From positions 1 to 20,358 of the forward strand of contig DMID01000172.1 of NCBI GenBank assembly GCA_003449195.1: 20,358 nt of DNA. The letters are read 5' to 3'. The position numbers were made by a program, and so were the translations under genes. The notes under the pieces are model-generated. The model was not told the DNA's origin. It searched no databases and saw only the letters and a program-made list of their open reading frames with translations. This document shows positions 8,189 to 16,135 of this stretch, piece by piece. Numbering within the stretch: position 1 is the stretch's first letter; each line of letters begins with the position of its first letter. Source of the DNA: Lysobacteraceae bacterium (GTDB lineage Bacteria > Pseudomonadota > Gammaproteobacteria > Xanthomonadales > Xanthomonadaceae).

Positions 8189-9025
8189 TCACCCCTTCAC
8201 GCTGCCCAGCAGCAGGCCCTGGATGTAGTAGCGCTGCAACAGCAGGAACAGCATCAGCACCGGCAACACGGTCACCACCGCGCCGGCCATCATCAACTCG
8301 ACATCCATGATGTGTTCGCGCGACAGGGACGCCAGCGCCACCGGCAAGGTGTAGTGATCGGCATCGGTCAGCACGATCAGCGGCCACATGAAGTCATTCC
8401 ATGCCGCCATGAAGGTGAAGATCGACAAGGTCACCAGCACCGGCTTGAGCATCGGCAGCACGATCTGGAAGAAGATGCGCAACTCGCCGGCGCCGTCGAT
8501 GCGCGCCGCTTCCAGCAGTTCGTCCGGGATGCTGCGCGCGTACTGGCGCACGAGGAAGATGCCGAACACCGTTGCCAGCGCCGGCACGATCACGCCGCCG
8601 AAGCTGTTGACCAGATGCAGCTGTTTCATCAGCAGGAACAACGGCAGCATCGTCACCTGCGCGGGGATCACCAGCGCGGCCATCAGCAGCTGGAAGATCC
8701 GCTCGCGGCCGGCAAAACGCAGCTTGGCGAAGGCATAGGCCGCCATCGTGTTGAGCAACAGCGAACCGAGCGTGATGGCCACCGACACCAGCAGGCTGTT
8801 GGCGAAGTTCTGCCCCATGCCGCTGCGCCCGAACAGCTCGCGGTAGTTGGCGAGGGTGACGTGCGCAGGCAGCATCGGCGGCGGGAAATGGCTGGCGCCA
8901 CCGCGCGGCATGAACGACACCGACAGCATCCACAGCAACGGTGCCACCGCGACCAGTGCGAACGCCAGCAGCGCGGCATTCACCGCGATCGCGTTCCAGC
9001 GCGACGTGCCGACTTCGCGGCTCAT
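8189..9025 (-). CDS. Carbohydrate ABC transporter permease, MalG/UgpE type
   Basis: This 278-residue inner-membrane protein is the usual length for MalG-type permeases of the CUT1 sugar importers. It has about six hydrophobic segments (near 12-36, 75-100, 110-133, 142-160, 195-218 and 245-264). The cytoplasmic EAA loop that docks the ATPase reads LEAARIDGAGELRIFFQIVLP (about 171-191). The C-terminus YIQGLLLGSVKG is typical of the family. ATG 9025 overlaps the stop of the partner permease (ATGA) and has AGAGGG 7 nt upstream, so the two are translationally coupled. It should form the channel with that partner and receive substrate from the neighbouring lipoprotein. Specificity cannot be read from the sequence. 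Confidence 0.93.
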   Translation of the reverse strand: MSREVGTSRWNAIAVNAALLAFALVAVAPLLWMLSVSFMPRGGASHFPPPMLPAHVTLANYRELFGRSGMGQNFANSLLVSVAITLGSLLLNTMAAYAFAKLRFAGRERIFQLLMAALVIPAQVTMLPLFLLMKQLHLVNSFGGVIVPALATVFGIFLVRQYARSIPDELLEAARIDGAGELRIFFQIVLPMLKPVLVTLSIFTFMAAWNDFMWPLIVLTDADHYTLPVALASLSREHIMDVELMMAGAVVTVLPVLMLFLLLQRYYIQGLLLGSVKG

Positions 9026-9906
9026 ACCAGATCCCTCTTGCGACCGAAGCGCATCATCACCGCCGTCACCGCGAGGATGATCAGGAACAGCAGGAACGCC
9101 ACGGCCGAGGCACGACCGAGATTCCACCACTTGAAGCCTTCCTCGAACATGAAATACAGCACGCTGACCGTGCTTTGCAGCGGGTCGCCACGGGTCATCA
9201 CGTAAGGTTCGGCAAACAGCTGGAAGTAGCCGGAAATGGTGATCACGCCCACCACCAGCAGCACCGGGCCGAGCATCGGCAAGGTGATGTAGAGGAACTG
9301 CTGCCACTTGGATGCGCCGTCGATGCGCGCGGCCTCGTACAAATCCTGCGGGATGGCCTGCAGGCCGGCGAGGAAGATCACCATGTTGTAGCCGAAGTTC
9401 TTCCACACCGCGAACAGCACGATGGTCGGCATCGCCCAGCGCGGGTCGCCCAGCCAGTCCACCGGATGGATCCCGAGATGGCCCAGCCCCCAGTTCACCA
9501 GCCCGTAGCGGGTATGGAACAGGTAGCGCCAGATCACCGCCACCGCCACCAGCGTGGTCACCACCGGCGCGAACAAGGCCGTGCGGAACAGGCCCTTGAA
9601 GCGCGCGGCCGGCGCGTTGAGCAGCAAGGCCGTGCCCAGCGATGCCGCCAGCGACAGCGGCACGCCGAGCAGCACGAAGTACGTCGTGTTCCACAGCGAC
9701 TTCCAGAACATCGGCGTCTGCAGCAGGTCGATGTAGTTGTCGAACGCGACGAAACGCAGGTTGCGGATGTCGGCCAACGCGTACAGGTCGAAGTCGGTCA
9801 CGCTCAAGGCCAGCGCCGACAGCACCGGCAGGCCGAAGAACACGCCGATCACCAGCAGCGCCGGCCCGGCGAACACCCATCCGGCAAGCGATTGTCGGTT
9901 CGTCAC
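9022..9906 (-). CDS. Carbohydrate ABC transporter permease, MalF/UgpA type
   Basis: This 294-residue protein is the short UgpA-like form of the MalF family. Six predicted membrane segments are visible: near 8-34, 71-97, 108-130, 160-182, 211-233 and 265-286. The EAA loop is EAARIDGASKWQQFLYITLP (191-210). The start is GTG at 9906: it overlaps the stop of the binding-protein gene (GTGA) and is preceded by a strong AGGAGG 7 nt upstream. Upstream in-frame codons lie inside the binding-protein gene. It should pair with the MalG-type permease encoded next. No ATP-binding subunit is encoded nearby; CUT1 importers in other bacteria can share one encoded elsewhere, so that is likely here. Confidence 0.93.
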   Translation of the reverse strand: MTNRQSLAGWVFAGPALLVIGVFFGLPVLSALALSVTDFDLYALADIRNLRFVAFDNYIDLLQTPMFWKSLWNTTYFVLLGVPLSLAASLGTALLLNAPAARFKGLFRTALFAPVVTTLVAVAVIWRYLFHTRYGLVNWGLGHLGIHPVDWLGDPRWAMPTIVLFAVWKNFGYNMVIFLAGLQAIPQDLYEAARIDGASKWQQFLYITLPMLGPVLLVVGVITISGYFQLFAEPYVMTRGDPLQSTVSVLYFMFEEGFKWWNLGRASAVAFLLFLIILAVTAVMMRFGRKRDLV

Positions 9907-11213
9907 GGCGTGCCCTCCTCGCCATCCAGTTCGCGGCGGTCGTGTTCGTACATCCAGCGCCGCTTGGAGAGTATCTCGTCCACCTGCGCATCCAGCAGCT
10001 TGACCGCCTTGTCCTGCGACAGGCCGCCGCGCACCACCTGCTCGGTCACCAGCCGCATCTGCTGCACGATGCGCTCCCACTCCAGCACCTTGGGCGTGGG
10101 TTTGACCCGTTCGAGCTGGTCGCGGAATGCGCGGGCCAGCGGGTCGCCTTCAAGCTGCGGCGAATGCCAGGTGCTGCGGCGCGGCGGCAGATCGCCGATG
10201 GCGGCATGGAAGCGCTGCTGGATGTCCGGCCGCGACAGGAACTCGATCAACTGCCAGGCCGCGTCCTTGTGCCGCGAACCGTGGAAGATCACCAGGCTGG
10301 TGCCGCCGGCGATGCCCGCACCCGGGCCGTCCGGGCCGGGCAAGGCCATCGTGCCCCACTGGTTTTTCAGCTTTTCCGGCGCGCGCGCGCGGAATTCGCG
10401 GATGTTCCACGGGCCGGAAAAGTAGAACGCGTAATACCCGTTGAAGAATTCGTCCCAGACGTTGGAAATCTGCGTTTCGGACAGCTTGGGCGCCCAGCCC
10501 TTGTCGAAGGTTTCGGCATAGAAGGCCAGCGCCTTGCGGAAACCGGGCGACTGGAAATTGCCGCGATTGTCGTGTTCGCGCAGCAGCGGGTCGCCGGTCT
10601 GCAGTCCGAGCGAAAGCTGCTGCTCGAATTCGTTCAAGGGCATCAGCAGCGCGTAACGGTCAGGGCCCACATGCGCCTTGACCTTTGCCATCGCCGTGCG
10701 CCATTCGTCCCAGGTGCGGAGCGGCAGGCGCACGCCCGAGGCGCGCAGGATGTCCTTGCGGTAATACAGCAGGCGGGTATCCACGTACCACGGCACGCCG
10801 ACCAGTTGCCCGTCGATCAGATTGGTGTCCCAGATGCCGGGGAAATAGTCGGCCGGGTCAACCACCTTCGAGGCATCCACGTACGACTGAAGCGGTGTCA
10901 GGGTGCCCAGCAGCGCAAATTCGGGTATCCACGTATTGCCCAGTTGGCACACGTCCGGCAGCGTGTCGCCGGCAAACGCGGTCAGCAGCTTCTCGTGCGC
11001 CGCAGTCCACGGGATCTGCTGCAGGTCCACGCGGATGCCCGGATGGCTACGCTCGAACTCGGGCAGGAACTGCCCCACCACTTCGGCTTCACGCCCCATC
11101 GCCCAGAACGTGACCACTTGCCGGGAGTCCGCGTCTTTCCGCGAACATGCGGCCAAGGCAAGCATGGCCAGCACGGCCATCAGCCCGCCGGCAGCCCGGG
11201 ACATGAAGCGCAT
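9903..11213 (-). CDS. Sugar ABC transporter substrate-binding lipoprotein (family 1)
   Basis: This 436-residue extracytoplasmic solute-binding protein is of the MalE/UgpB type. It has a short signal ending in the lipobox LAAC, so Cys23 should be lipidated. Typical features are VTFWAMG near 34-40, an early EFERSHPGIRVDLQQIPW segment, GVPWYVDTRLLYYRKDIL in the middle and GGTSLVIFHGSRHKDAAWQLIEFL in the second half. ATG 11213 was chosen because GAGGGGG sits 3 nt upstream. A second in-frame ATG at 11225 overlaps the stop of the GH144 gene (ATGA) and would add four residues. The gene lies between the GH144 enzyme and the permeases, so it probably binds the oligosaccharides that enzyme releases. 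Confidence 0.92.
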   Translation of the reverse strand: MRFMSRAAGGLMAVLAMLALAACSRKDADSRQVVTFWAMGREAEVVGQFLPEFERSHPGIRVDLQQIPWTAAHEKLLTAFAGDTLPDVCQLGNTWIPEFALLGTLTPLQSYVDASKVVDPADYFPGIWDTNLIDGQLVGVPWYVDTRLLYYRKDILRASGVRLPLRTWDEWRTAMAKVKAHVGPDRYALLMPLNEFEQQLSLGLQTGDPLLREHDNRGNFQSPGFRKALAFYAETFDKGWAPKLSETQISNVWDEFFNGYYAFYFSGPWNIREFRARAPEKLKNQWGTMALPGPDGPGAGIAGGTSLVIFHGSRHKDAAWQLIEFLSRPDIQQRFHAAIGDLPPRRSTWHSPQLEGDPLARAFRDQLERVKPTPKVLEWERIVQQMRLVTEQVVRGGLSQDKAVKLLDAQVDEILSKRRWMYEHDRRELDGEEGTP

Positions 11214-11221
11214 CGTCCCCC

Positions 11222-12841
11222 TCATTGCGGCTGATTGCGCGGCGGCGTGGCCTGCTGCTGGGCATCGGCCGCAGCAGCGGCGGCGCGTGACTCCGCCACG
11301 CCGATCTCGCGGGCAGCAGCGGCACGCGGGTCCGATTGCAACGGCTCGCTCACCTCGCCGGCAGGTGCCAGCCAGCCGCCCTTGAAGCCGGCCTGCTCCA
11401 GCCCCTTGCGGATGTACGGGCTCTTCTTCATCACGTTCCAGACGAACTCGTTGCGGTAGTTGGCGATCATCGTCAGGATCGGCCCCTGGTCGATGCCGAT
11501 GTAATCGCTGGACACCCAGCCCCGGCCCGGCACGAGGCGGCCGGTCTTGAGCGGAATGTCGTAGTCGAAGCTGGGGTTGAACGAATCGAGGAACCCGTAG
11601 CTCGAATACAGATAGTCGCCGTAACGCTTGTACATCGTCTCGGTGGCCGGGATCACCACCTCCGGCGCGAACACGATCGAGGCCACCGCTGCCGTCGGCG
11701 CGAGCGTGCCGTCGTCGAAGTTCTCGCGCAGGCCGGCGCCGCGCGAGGAGTAATGGCGGAAATTGCGCTGGTCGCCGCGATATTCCTGGGTGGTGTTCTG
11801 CGGGCCGTCGCTGGCCGTCAGGCCCCACACGTTTTCGCCGTAATCCTTCCACTCCATCGGGTTGTCGATGGCGTATTCGCGCTGGGCCAGCACCGCGCGG
11901 CGGCTGTTGAGGAAGTAGTCGATGCCGCGCTCGCGCATGTACTGGTCCTGAATGTCGCGGAAGTCGATCCAGACATGGCTGTACTGGTGGCCGAACAAGG
12001 GTCCGAAGGAGAGGTATTCCTGCCCCTGGTACACGCCCCAGTCATTGGTGTAGGTGCGCGTCCACACCGTCCAGGCATCCGGGCTGACGGCGTGCGTCGG
12101 CGAACCGAGCGCCAGCACGTACAACATCATCGCCTCGTTGTAGCCCATCCAGTCATGGGTGATGAAGCCGCTCTCGGGAAACCAGCCCATCGAGATCAAC
12201 GGCGGACGCTGCTGCAGCCAAGTCCAGTCCACGCGCCGGTAGAGATCGTCGGCCAGCGCACGGATTTCCTTCTCGCGCGGCTCGTCGCGGTCGTAATACT
12301 CGCGGGTGAACAGCACGCCCATCATCAACAGGGCAGTGTCCACGCTGGACAGCTCCACCCAGCTGTCGTAGCGCTCGCCCTTCTGCATGTCGAGGAAGTG
12401 GTAGTAGAAGCCCTTGTAACCGGCCTTGCCGGTGCGCTGCGGCCCTTGCGGCAGGTTGTGCAGGGTCTTCAACGTGAGCAGCGTGCGGTCGACGGCCTGG
12501 GTGCGGCTGACCCAGCCATTTTCGATGCCGATCGGATAGGCCGTGAGCGAAAAGCCCACCGACGCCACGCTGGCAAACGGGCGCGAGGGGTAGCGATCCG
12601 GCGTCAGGCCGTTGCGCTCGTTGGTGGTGTCCCAGAAAAACTGGAACGTGCGCCGCTCGATGTCGGTGAACAGCGGCGGCAGCTCCGGCTTGACCGGCTT
12701 GGGCGGCAACTGGGCTTCCACCAGGATCACCTTGCGGTCGACGGTCTTGGCTGGTTCGTTCTTCTGGCACGACGCGAATGCCAGCACCAGCATCACGCCG
12801 GCCGCTGCCCATCCCGTTTTCCGCATCGCATTGGACTTCAT
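11222..12841 (-). CDS. GH144-type glycoside hydrolase (COG5368, glycoamylase-like domain), lipoprotein
   Basis: This 539-residue protein belongs to the COG5368/PF10091 family that founded GH144. Its characterised members are endo-beta-1,2-glucanases releasing sophorooligosaccharides. The signal ends in FASC with Cys25 as a likely lipidation site; the following Gln fits outer-membrane anchoring. The (alpha/alpha)6 domain spans about 58-490, with family motifs SSVDTALL (165-172), HDWMGYNEAMMLYVLALGSPTH (229-250), PLFGHQYSHVWIDF (281-294), LTASDGP (341-347), YGFLDSFNP (415-423) and GIDQGPI (449-455). Asp168 and Glu236 are candidate key acids. A tail of about 45 residues rich in Ala, Gln and Pro (495-539) follows. 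ATG 12841 was chosen for the GAGGG 3 nt upstream; GTG 12856 would add five residues. An operator-like site lies 15 bp upstream. Family assignment is secure; beta-1,2-glucan specificity is inferred from the family. Confidence 0.87.
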   Translation of the reverse strand: MKSNAMRKTGWAAAGVMLVLAFASCQKNEPAKTVDRKVILVEAQLPPKPVKPELPPLFTDIERRTFQFFWDTTNERNGLTPDRYPSRPFASVASVGFSLTAYPIGIENGWVSRTQAVDRTLLTLKTLHNLPQGPQRTGKAGYKGFYYHFLDMQKGERYDSWVELSSVDTALLMMGVLFTREYYDRDEPREKEIRALADDLYRRVDWTWLQQRPPLISMGWFPESGFITHDWMGYNEAMMLYVLALGSPTHAVSPDAWTVWTRTYTNDWGVYQGQEYLSFGPLFGHQYSHVWIDFRDIQDQYMRERGIDYFLNSRRAVLAQREYAIDNPMEWKDYGENVWGLTASDGPQNTTQEYRGDQRNFRHYSSRGAGLRENFDDGTLAPTAAVASIVFAPEVVIPATETMYKRYGDYLYSSYGFLDSFNPSFDYDIPLKTGRLVPGRGWVSSDYIGIDQGPILTMIANYRNEFVWNVMKKSPYIRKGLEQAGFKGGWLAPAGEVSEPLQSDPRAAAAREIGVAESRAAAAAADAQQQATPPRNQPQ

Positions 12842-12856
12842 GCACCCTCGCTGCAC

Positions 12857-12870
12857 TGGAATCGCTTACA
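12857..12870 (-). promoter_or_regulatory. LacI/GalR-family operator-like site upstream of the GH144 gene
   Basis: The - strand reads TGTAAGCGATTCCA, a pseudo-palindrome with the central CG typical of LacI-family operators (GalR type GTGTAANCGNTTACAC). It matches the site in front of the regulator gene (17205-17218) at 13 of 14 positions. It lies between the terminator at 12881-12903 and the ribosome-binding site of the GH144 gene, where bound repressor could block initiation or elongation. Confidence 0.7.
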
Positions 12871-12880
12871 ACTCCGAACC

Positions 12881-12903
12881 AAAAATACAGGGCTTGCGCC
12901 CTG
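12881..12903 (-). terminator. Intrinsic terminator between the Oar-like receptor and GH144 genes
   Basis: On the - strand CAGGGC (12903-12898), loop GCAA and GCCCTG (12893-12888) form a 6-bp GC-rich stem, followed at once by TATTTTT (12887-12881). This fits a Rho-independent terminator ending the receptor transcript, perhaps leakily, so that enzyme and transporter genes are expressed at a lower level or separately. Confidence 0.75.
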
Positions 12904-12905
12904 AT

Positions 12906-12944
12906 CCACCACCCGTCCCTCCAGATCGAGGGACGGAGTGGTGG
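12906..12944. repeat. Long perfect-arm hairpin in the receptor 3' region
   Basis: CCACCAC (12906-12912) pairs with GTGGTGG (12938-12944) and CCGTCCCTC (12913-12921) with GAGGGACGG (12928-12936). This gives a 16-bp stem with one bulged A (12937) and a 6-nt loop. It lies between the receptor stop codon and the terminator. It may protect the receptor mRNA from 3' decay or assist termination. Confidence 0.75.
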
Positions 12945-12975
12945 TATTACCAATCAAGGCACGTACCGGCCCGGA

Positions 12976-15900
12976 TCAGAACTTCATGCCGACTTCAAAC
13001 GTGACCGTGCGCGGCACATACAGGATATCGCCGGTGCGGTTGATCGTGATGTCGGGAGCGTAATTGCCGCCGCTGCCGAAATCGTTGTACACGTAAGTAT
13101 TGAAGTTCTTGAAATTGAAGGCGTTGAGCAGATTGATACGCGCCGACATCTTGAAATCCTTGTACACGGTGAAGTCCTTGGACGCTTGGAAGTCGACCGT
13201 GCGATACCCCCATATCTTGCCGCCCAACAGGAATTTGCCATTGCCAGGCGGCACGGCTGCCACTTGCTGGCAGGTGGCACCATCGGCATCGGTATGGCCG
13301 TAACAGGCGATGGTGTTGATCGGCTCGGGGGTGGCCAGCACCAGCTTCGCACCGAAACTCATGCCCCACGGGCCGTCGATCGAACCGGATGCCACGAACC
13401 GATGTGATGCAACGGCATCGGATTTAACGAACGGGTACTCGTGGATCGTCGGCTTGTCGAACGCAAACGGCTCGTCTATGTTGCGGTTCTGGCGCGCGCT
13501 GGTATGCGTGTAGGACAGCGTCAGGCCCCAGCCGGATTCCTTGGTGTACGGCTTCTCAGCCGACAGCAGCACCTGCGTGCTGCGCTGTTCCAGACCGTTC
13601 ATGCCGAGAATGGTGTTCTTGTAACCTGGTACCGCCTCTCCCCACGGCGCATTGCCATCGGCATCGAAATACGCGCCACTCGGGTAACGGTTGATCAGGC
13701 TCATCGCGAACCCGTCATAGCTCAGATTGCGCTGCACCGTCACGTCGGTCAGCCATTCGCCGATCTGGTTGCTGATGCCGATGCTGTATTGATCGCTGTA
13801 GGGCGTCTTCAGGTGGTTGTTGAACATGAACAGCTCGCCGCTGCCGCTGACGCCGGCGATCGCGTTGAGGTTATCCATGCCTTGCAGGTACTTGGGATCC
13901 CACGCGACGCACACGCGGTCGGTGTGATAGCACTTGTCTGTAGATGGATTCTGGAAATACACGGCCACCGGCGACAGGGCCGCCTTGCTGGTTTCGTAGG
14001 CCATCTGCTCGAACAGATTGCGGTCGTATGAGCGACCGGCACCACCGTGGATCACGGCGGCCTCATCTCCGAAGATGTCGTACGAGAAGCCGAAACGCGG
14101 CTGCCATGCGTCCTTGAAGTTCTTGCGGTTGTGGCCGTTGCTGATGTAGTCGGCCACGTTGATGCCGGTCGGCAGCAGACGGTCGGCCCACGGGTGGCCC
14201 GGGTTATCGGGATCATCCGCGTACAATGCATCGACGAAGCCGGCTGACGTGACGAAATCGGTATAGGACGGATTGTCTTCGTAATCCCAGCGCACGCCGA
14301 TGTTCAAGGTCAGTTTATCGGTGACTGCCCAGTCATCCTGGATATAGAAACCGTATTGCTTGGCCTTGGTGGAAACCACGGCCTCCTGACCCGGCGTCGC
14401 ATACGGCGAGTAGAAATCCACGCGGTAGGGGATGGCGGAAACGCCATTGGCATCGACCGAATAACTGAACTGCGGGTTGAGCGAGGCGGCATCCTGCGCG
14501 GTCAGCTTGACGTCCTTGTAGTTCACGCCAACCTTGATGGTGTGGTCGCCATGCCATTCGAAACTAGTGAACGTCAGGTCGTTCTGCAACGACCAACCCT
14601 TCTGCTGGCGCTTCTGCACGCTCGCGCCGCCTGCGGGACCGGTGGACAGGAAGTTGTACTCGCCGATGTTGGGGTCGGTGTAGTCCAGATAGTTGTAGAT
14701 GATGCCGTTGCCGGTGGCCATCGGCAGCGGATCGTTGCGGCCGTCCTCGCGGCTGACGATCAGCTCGTTGTACCAAGCATAAGCACTGTGCGCCCAGCGC
14801 AGCGAAACGCGCTTGTCCTTGTTGATCTTGTCCAGGCCGTGGTCGGTGGCGTTCTGGCCACCGACATTGTCGGTCTGTGTTTCGTCACGGTACTGCGCGC
14901 TCAGTTCGAAACGATCACTGTCGGTCGGCTCGAAGTCGACCTTGCCGAAGTACAGATCCTCGGTGAACGGCAAGTTGGCCGCAGCGTACTGACTGGAAAG
15001 ATTGGACGGCAGGTAGCCCACGTAAGGCGCTGCCTTAGCATCCGGATAAATCGTGCGCGGCACGACATTGTCCTTGCCTTCGTAGGCGATGAAGAAATGC
15101 ATCCGATCCTGCAGGATGGGGCCGCCCAGCGCGAAGCCGTATTCCTTGGTCTGCGAATCGACCTTCTTGCCGGTGGCCTCCTCAGCCGGGCTCTTGTCAC
15201 GCAAGTCCTGATCGGTATAGCGGTAGAACGCCTCGCCGTGGAACTCATTGGTGCCCGACTTGGTGGCAGCTGTCACGGCCGCGCCACTGACCTGCCCGAA
15301 CTCGGCCTTGTAGTTGGACGTGATGACCTTGTATTCGCCGATGGCCAGCTGCGGGAACGGATTGCCCTGGCTGTCGTTCTGACCGGCGATGCCGCCCTTG
15401 GCCACGTAGCTTTTCTGACTGACGCCATCGATGTACAAATTGCCGGCACTGCTGTTGGAAGCACCGCCACGCAACGTGGTGTGACCCTGCGAATCGACCT
15501 GGAACACCATGCCGGGCACGGTATCAGCGAACTCGAGGAAGTTGCGGGTAGCCTGTGGCAACTGTTCGATCTGGTGCAGGGAAATGGTATTGCCGACCTC
15601 TGACGTCTTGACCTCGCGGATGAAAGGCGCAGTGACGTTGACGGCATCCAGCGTGGTTGCCCCGCCGGCCGGTGCGACTTCGGCTGCCAGGTCCACAGTT
15701 GCCGTCGATGCGACGGACAGGGTCACGCTCTTGCTCAGGCCATTGGATTCGATGGTGTAGGTGCCCGGCGACAGTCCCACCAACGAATAGTTGCCATCAG
15801 CCCCGGTCTGGGTACGACGCACGGCACCGGTGGCGACGTTGGTGACCGTCACTTCGGTACCAGCGGTGGCGGAAACGACCTGTCCACGGAGATTGGCATT

Positions 15901-16017
15901 GGCCGACTGCGCACTCGCATCGGCGATGGCGCCCAATGCCAGGCAGCTGATCAGCGCGCAACTCAGCAGTTTGCGTGTGGGGCGATGGCCGGTCTGGCCT
16001 GCATGCGTGCGGTTCAT
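12976..16017 (-). CDS. Oar-like TonB-dependent receptor with N-terminal carboxypeptidase-regulatory-like domain
   Basis: The protein has 1013 residues. ATG 16017 was chosen because GGAGGGG lies 6 nt upstream and a signal peptide ending near ASA-Q37 follows; an in-frame ATG 36 bp earlier has no such site. After the signal comes a CarboxypepD_reg-like fold (about 41-112, with NANLRGQVV and GADGNYSLVGLSPGTYTIE). A TonB-box-like LDAVNVTA (123-130) precedes a plug domain (about 135-255, with TLRGGASNSSAGNLYIDGVS). A beta-barrel then runs to a terminal Phe (EVGMKF), the normal outer-membrane barrel ending. Receptors of this type in Xanthomonas-like bacteria often serve carbohydrate utilisation loci. 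The adjacent GalR-type regulator, GH144 enzyme and ABC importer support oligosaccharide uptake. No operator-like site was found in the 118 bp in front of it, so it may be co-transcribed with the regulator gene. Confidence 0.9.
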   Translation of the reverse strand: MNRTHAGQTGHRPTRKLLSCALISCLALGAIADASAQSANANLRGQVVSATAGTEVTVTNVATGAVRRTQTGADGNYSLVGLSPGTYTIESNGLSKSVTLSVASTATVDLAAEVAPAGGATTLDAVNVTAPFIREVKTSEVGNTISLHQIEQLPQATRNFLEFADTVPGMVFQVDSQGHTTLRGGASNSSAGNLYIDGVSQKSYVAKGGIAGQNDSQGNPFPQLAIGEYKVITSNYKAEFGQVSGAAVTAATKSGTNEFHGEAFYRYTDQDLRDKSPAEEATGKKVDSQTKEYGFALGGPILQDRMHFFIAYEGKDNVVPRTIYPDAKAAPYVGYLPSNLSSQYAAANLPFTEDLYFGKVDFEPTDSDRFELSAQYRDETQTDNVGGQNATDHGLDKINKDKRVSLRWAHSAYAWYNELIVSREDGRNDPLPMATGNGIIYNYLDYTDPNIGEYNFLSTGPAGGASVQKRQQKGWSLQNDLTFTSFEWHGDHTIKVGVNYKDVKLTAQDAASLNPQFSYSVDANGVSAIPYRVDFYSPYATPGQEAVVSTKAKQYGFYIQDDWAVTDKLTLNIGVRWDYEDNPSYTDFVTSAGFVDALYADDPDNPGHPWADRLLPTGINVADYISNGHNRKNFKDAWQPRFGFSYDIFGDEAAVIHGGAGRSYDRNLFEQMAYETSKAALSPVAVYFQNPSTDKCYHTDRVCVAWDPKYLQGMDNLNAIAGVSGSGELFMFNNHLKTPYSDQYSIGISNQIGEWLTDVTVQRNLSYDGFAMSLINRYPSGAYFDADGNAPWGEAVPGYKNTILGMNGLEQRSTQVLLSAEKPYTKESGWGLTLSYTHTSARQNRNIDEPFAFDKPTIHEYPFVKSDAVASHRFVASGSIDGPWGMSFGAKLVLATPEPINTIACYGHTDADGATCQQVAAVPPGNGKFLLGGKIWGYRTVDFQASKDFTVYKDFKMSARINLLNAFNFKNFNTYVYNDFGSGGNYAPDITINRTGDILYVPRTVTFEVGMKF

Positions 16018-16078
16018 CACATTCCCCTCCCAGGGTGATTGCTTGAAATTCATCTTGCGGATGCTCGGGTGGTGTCGT

Positions 16079-16133
16079 CGGCCGGAGGTCGGCCGTCGGA
16101 AAGCGGGATTCGAGATGGCGGCCCGGCGGGCCG
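16079..16133. repeat. Two GC-rich hairpins between the regulator and receptor genes
   Basis: Immediately after the regulator stop, CGGCCC (16119-16124) pairs with GGGCCG (16128-16133) around a 3-nt loop. Further on, CGGCCG occurs at 16079-16084 and 16090-16095 with a 5-nt loop. Neither has a T-run. They may weaken read-through from the regulator gene into the receptor gene or stabilise the regulator transcript; they do not prove termination. Confidence 0.35.
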
Positions 16134-16135
16134 GG

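Noticed and set aside
12882..12887. TATTTT (- strand) as a -10 element for the GH144 gene
   Set aside because: No -35-like hexamer lies 16-18 bp upstream, and the stretch is better explained as the T-run of the terminator.
14356..15603. 415-codon open frame on the + strand opposite the Oar-like receptor
   Set aside because: It is antisense to an intact receptor gene with plug and barrel motifs and has no recognisable domain.
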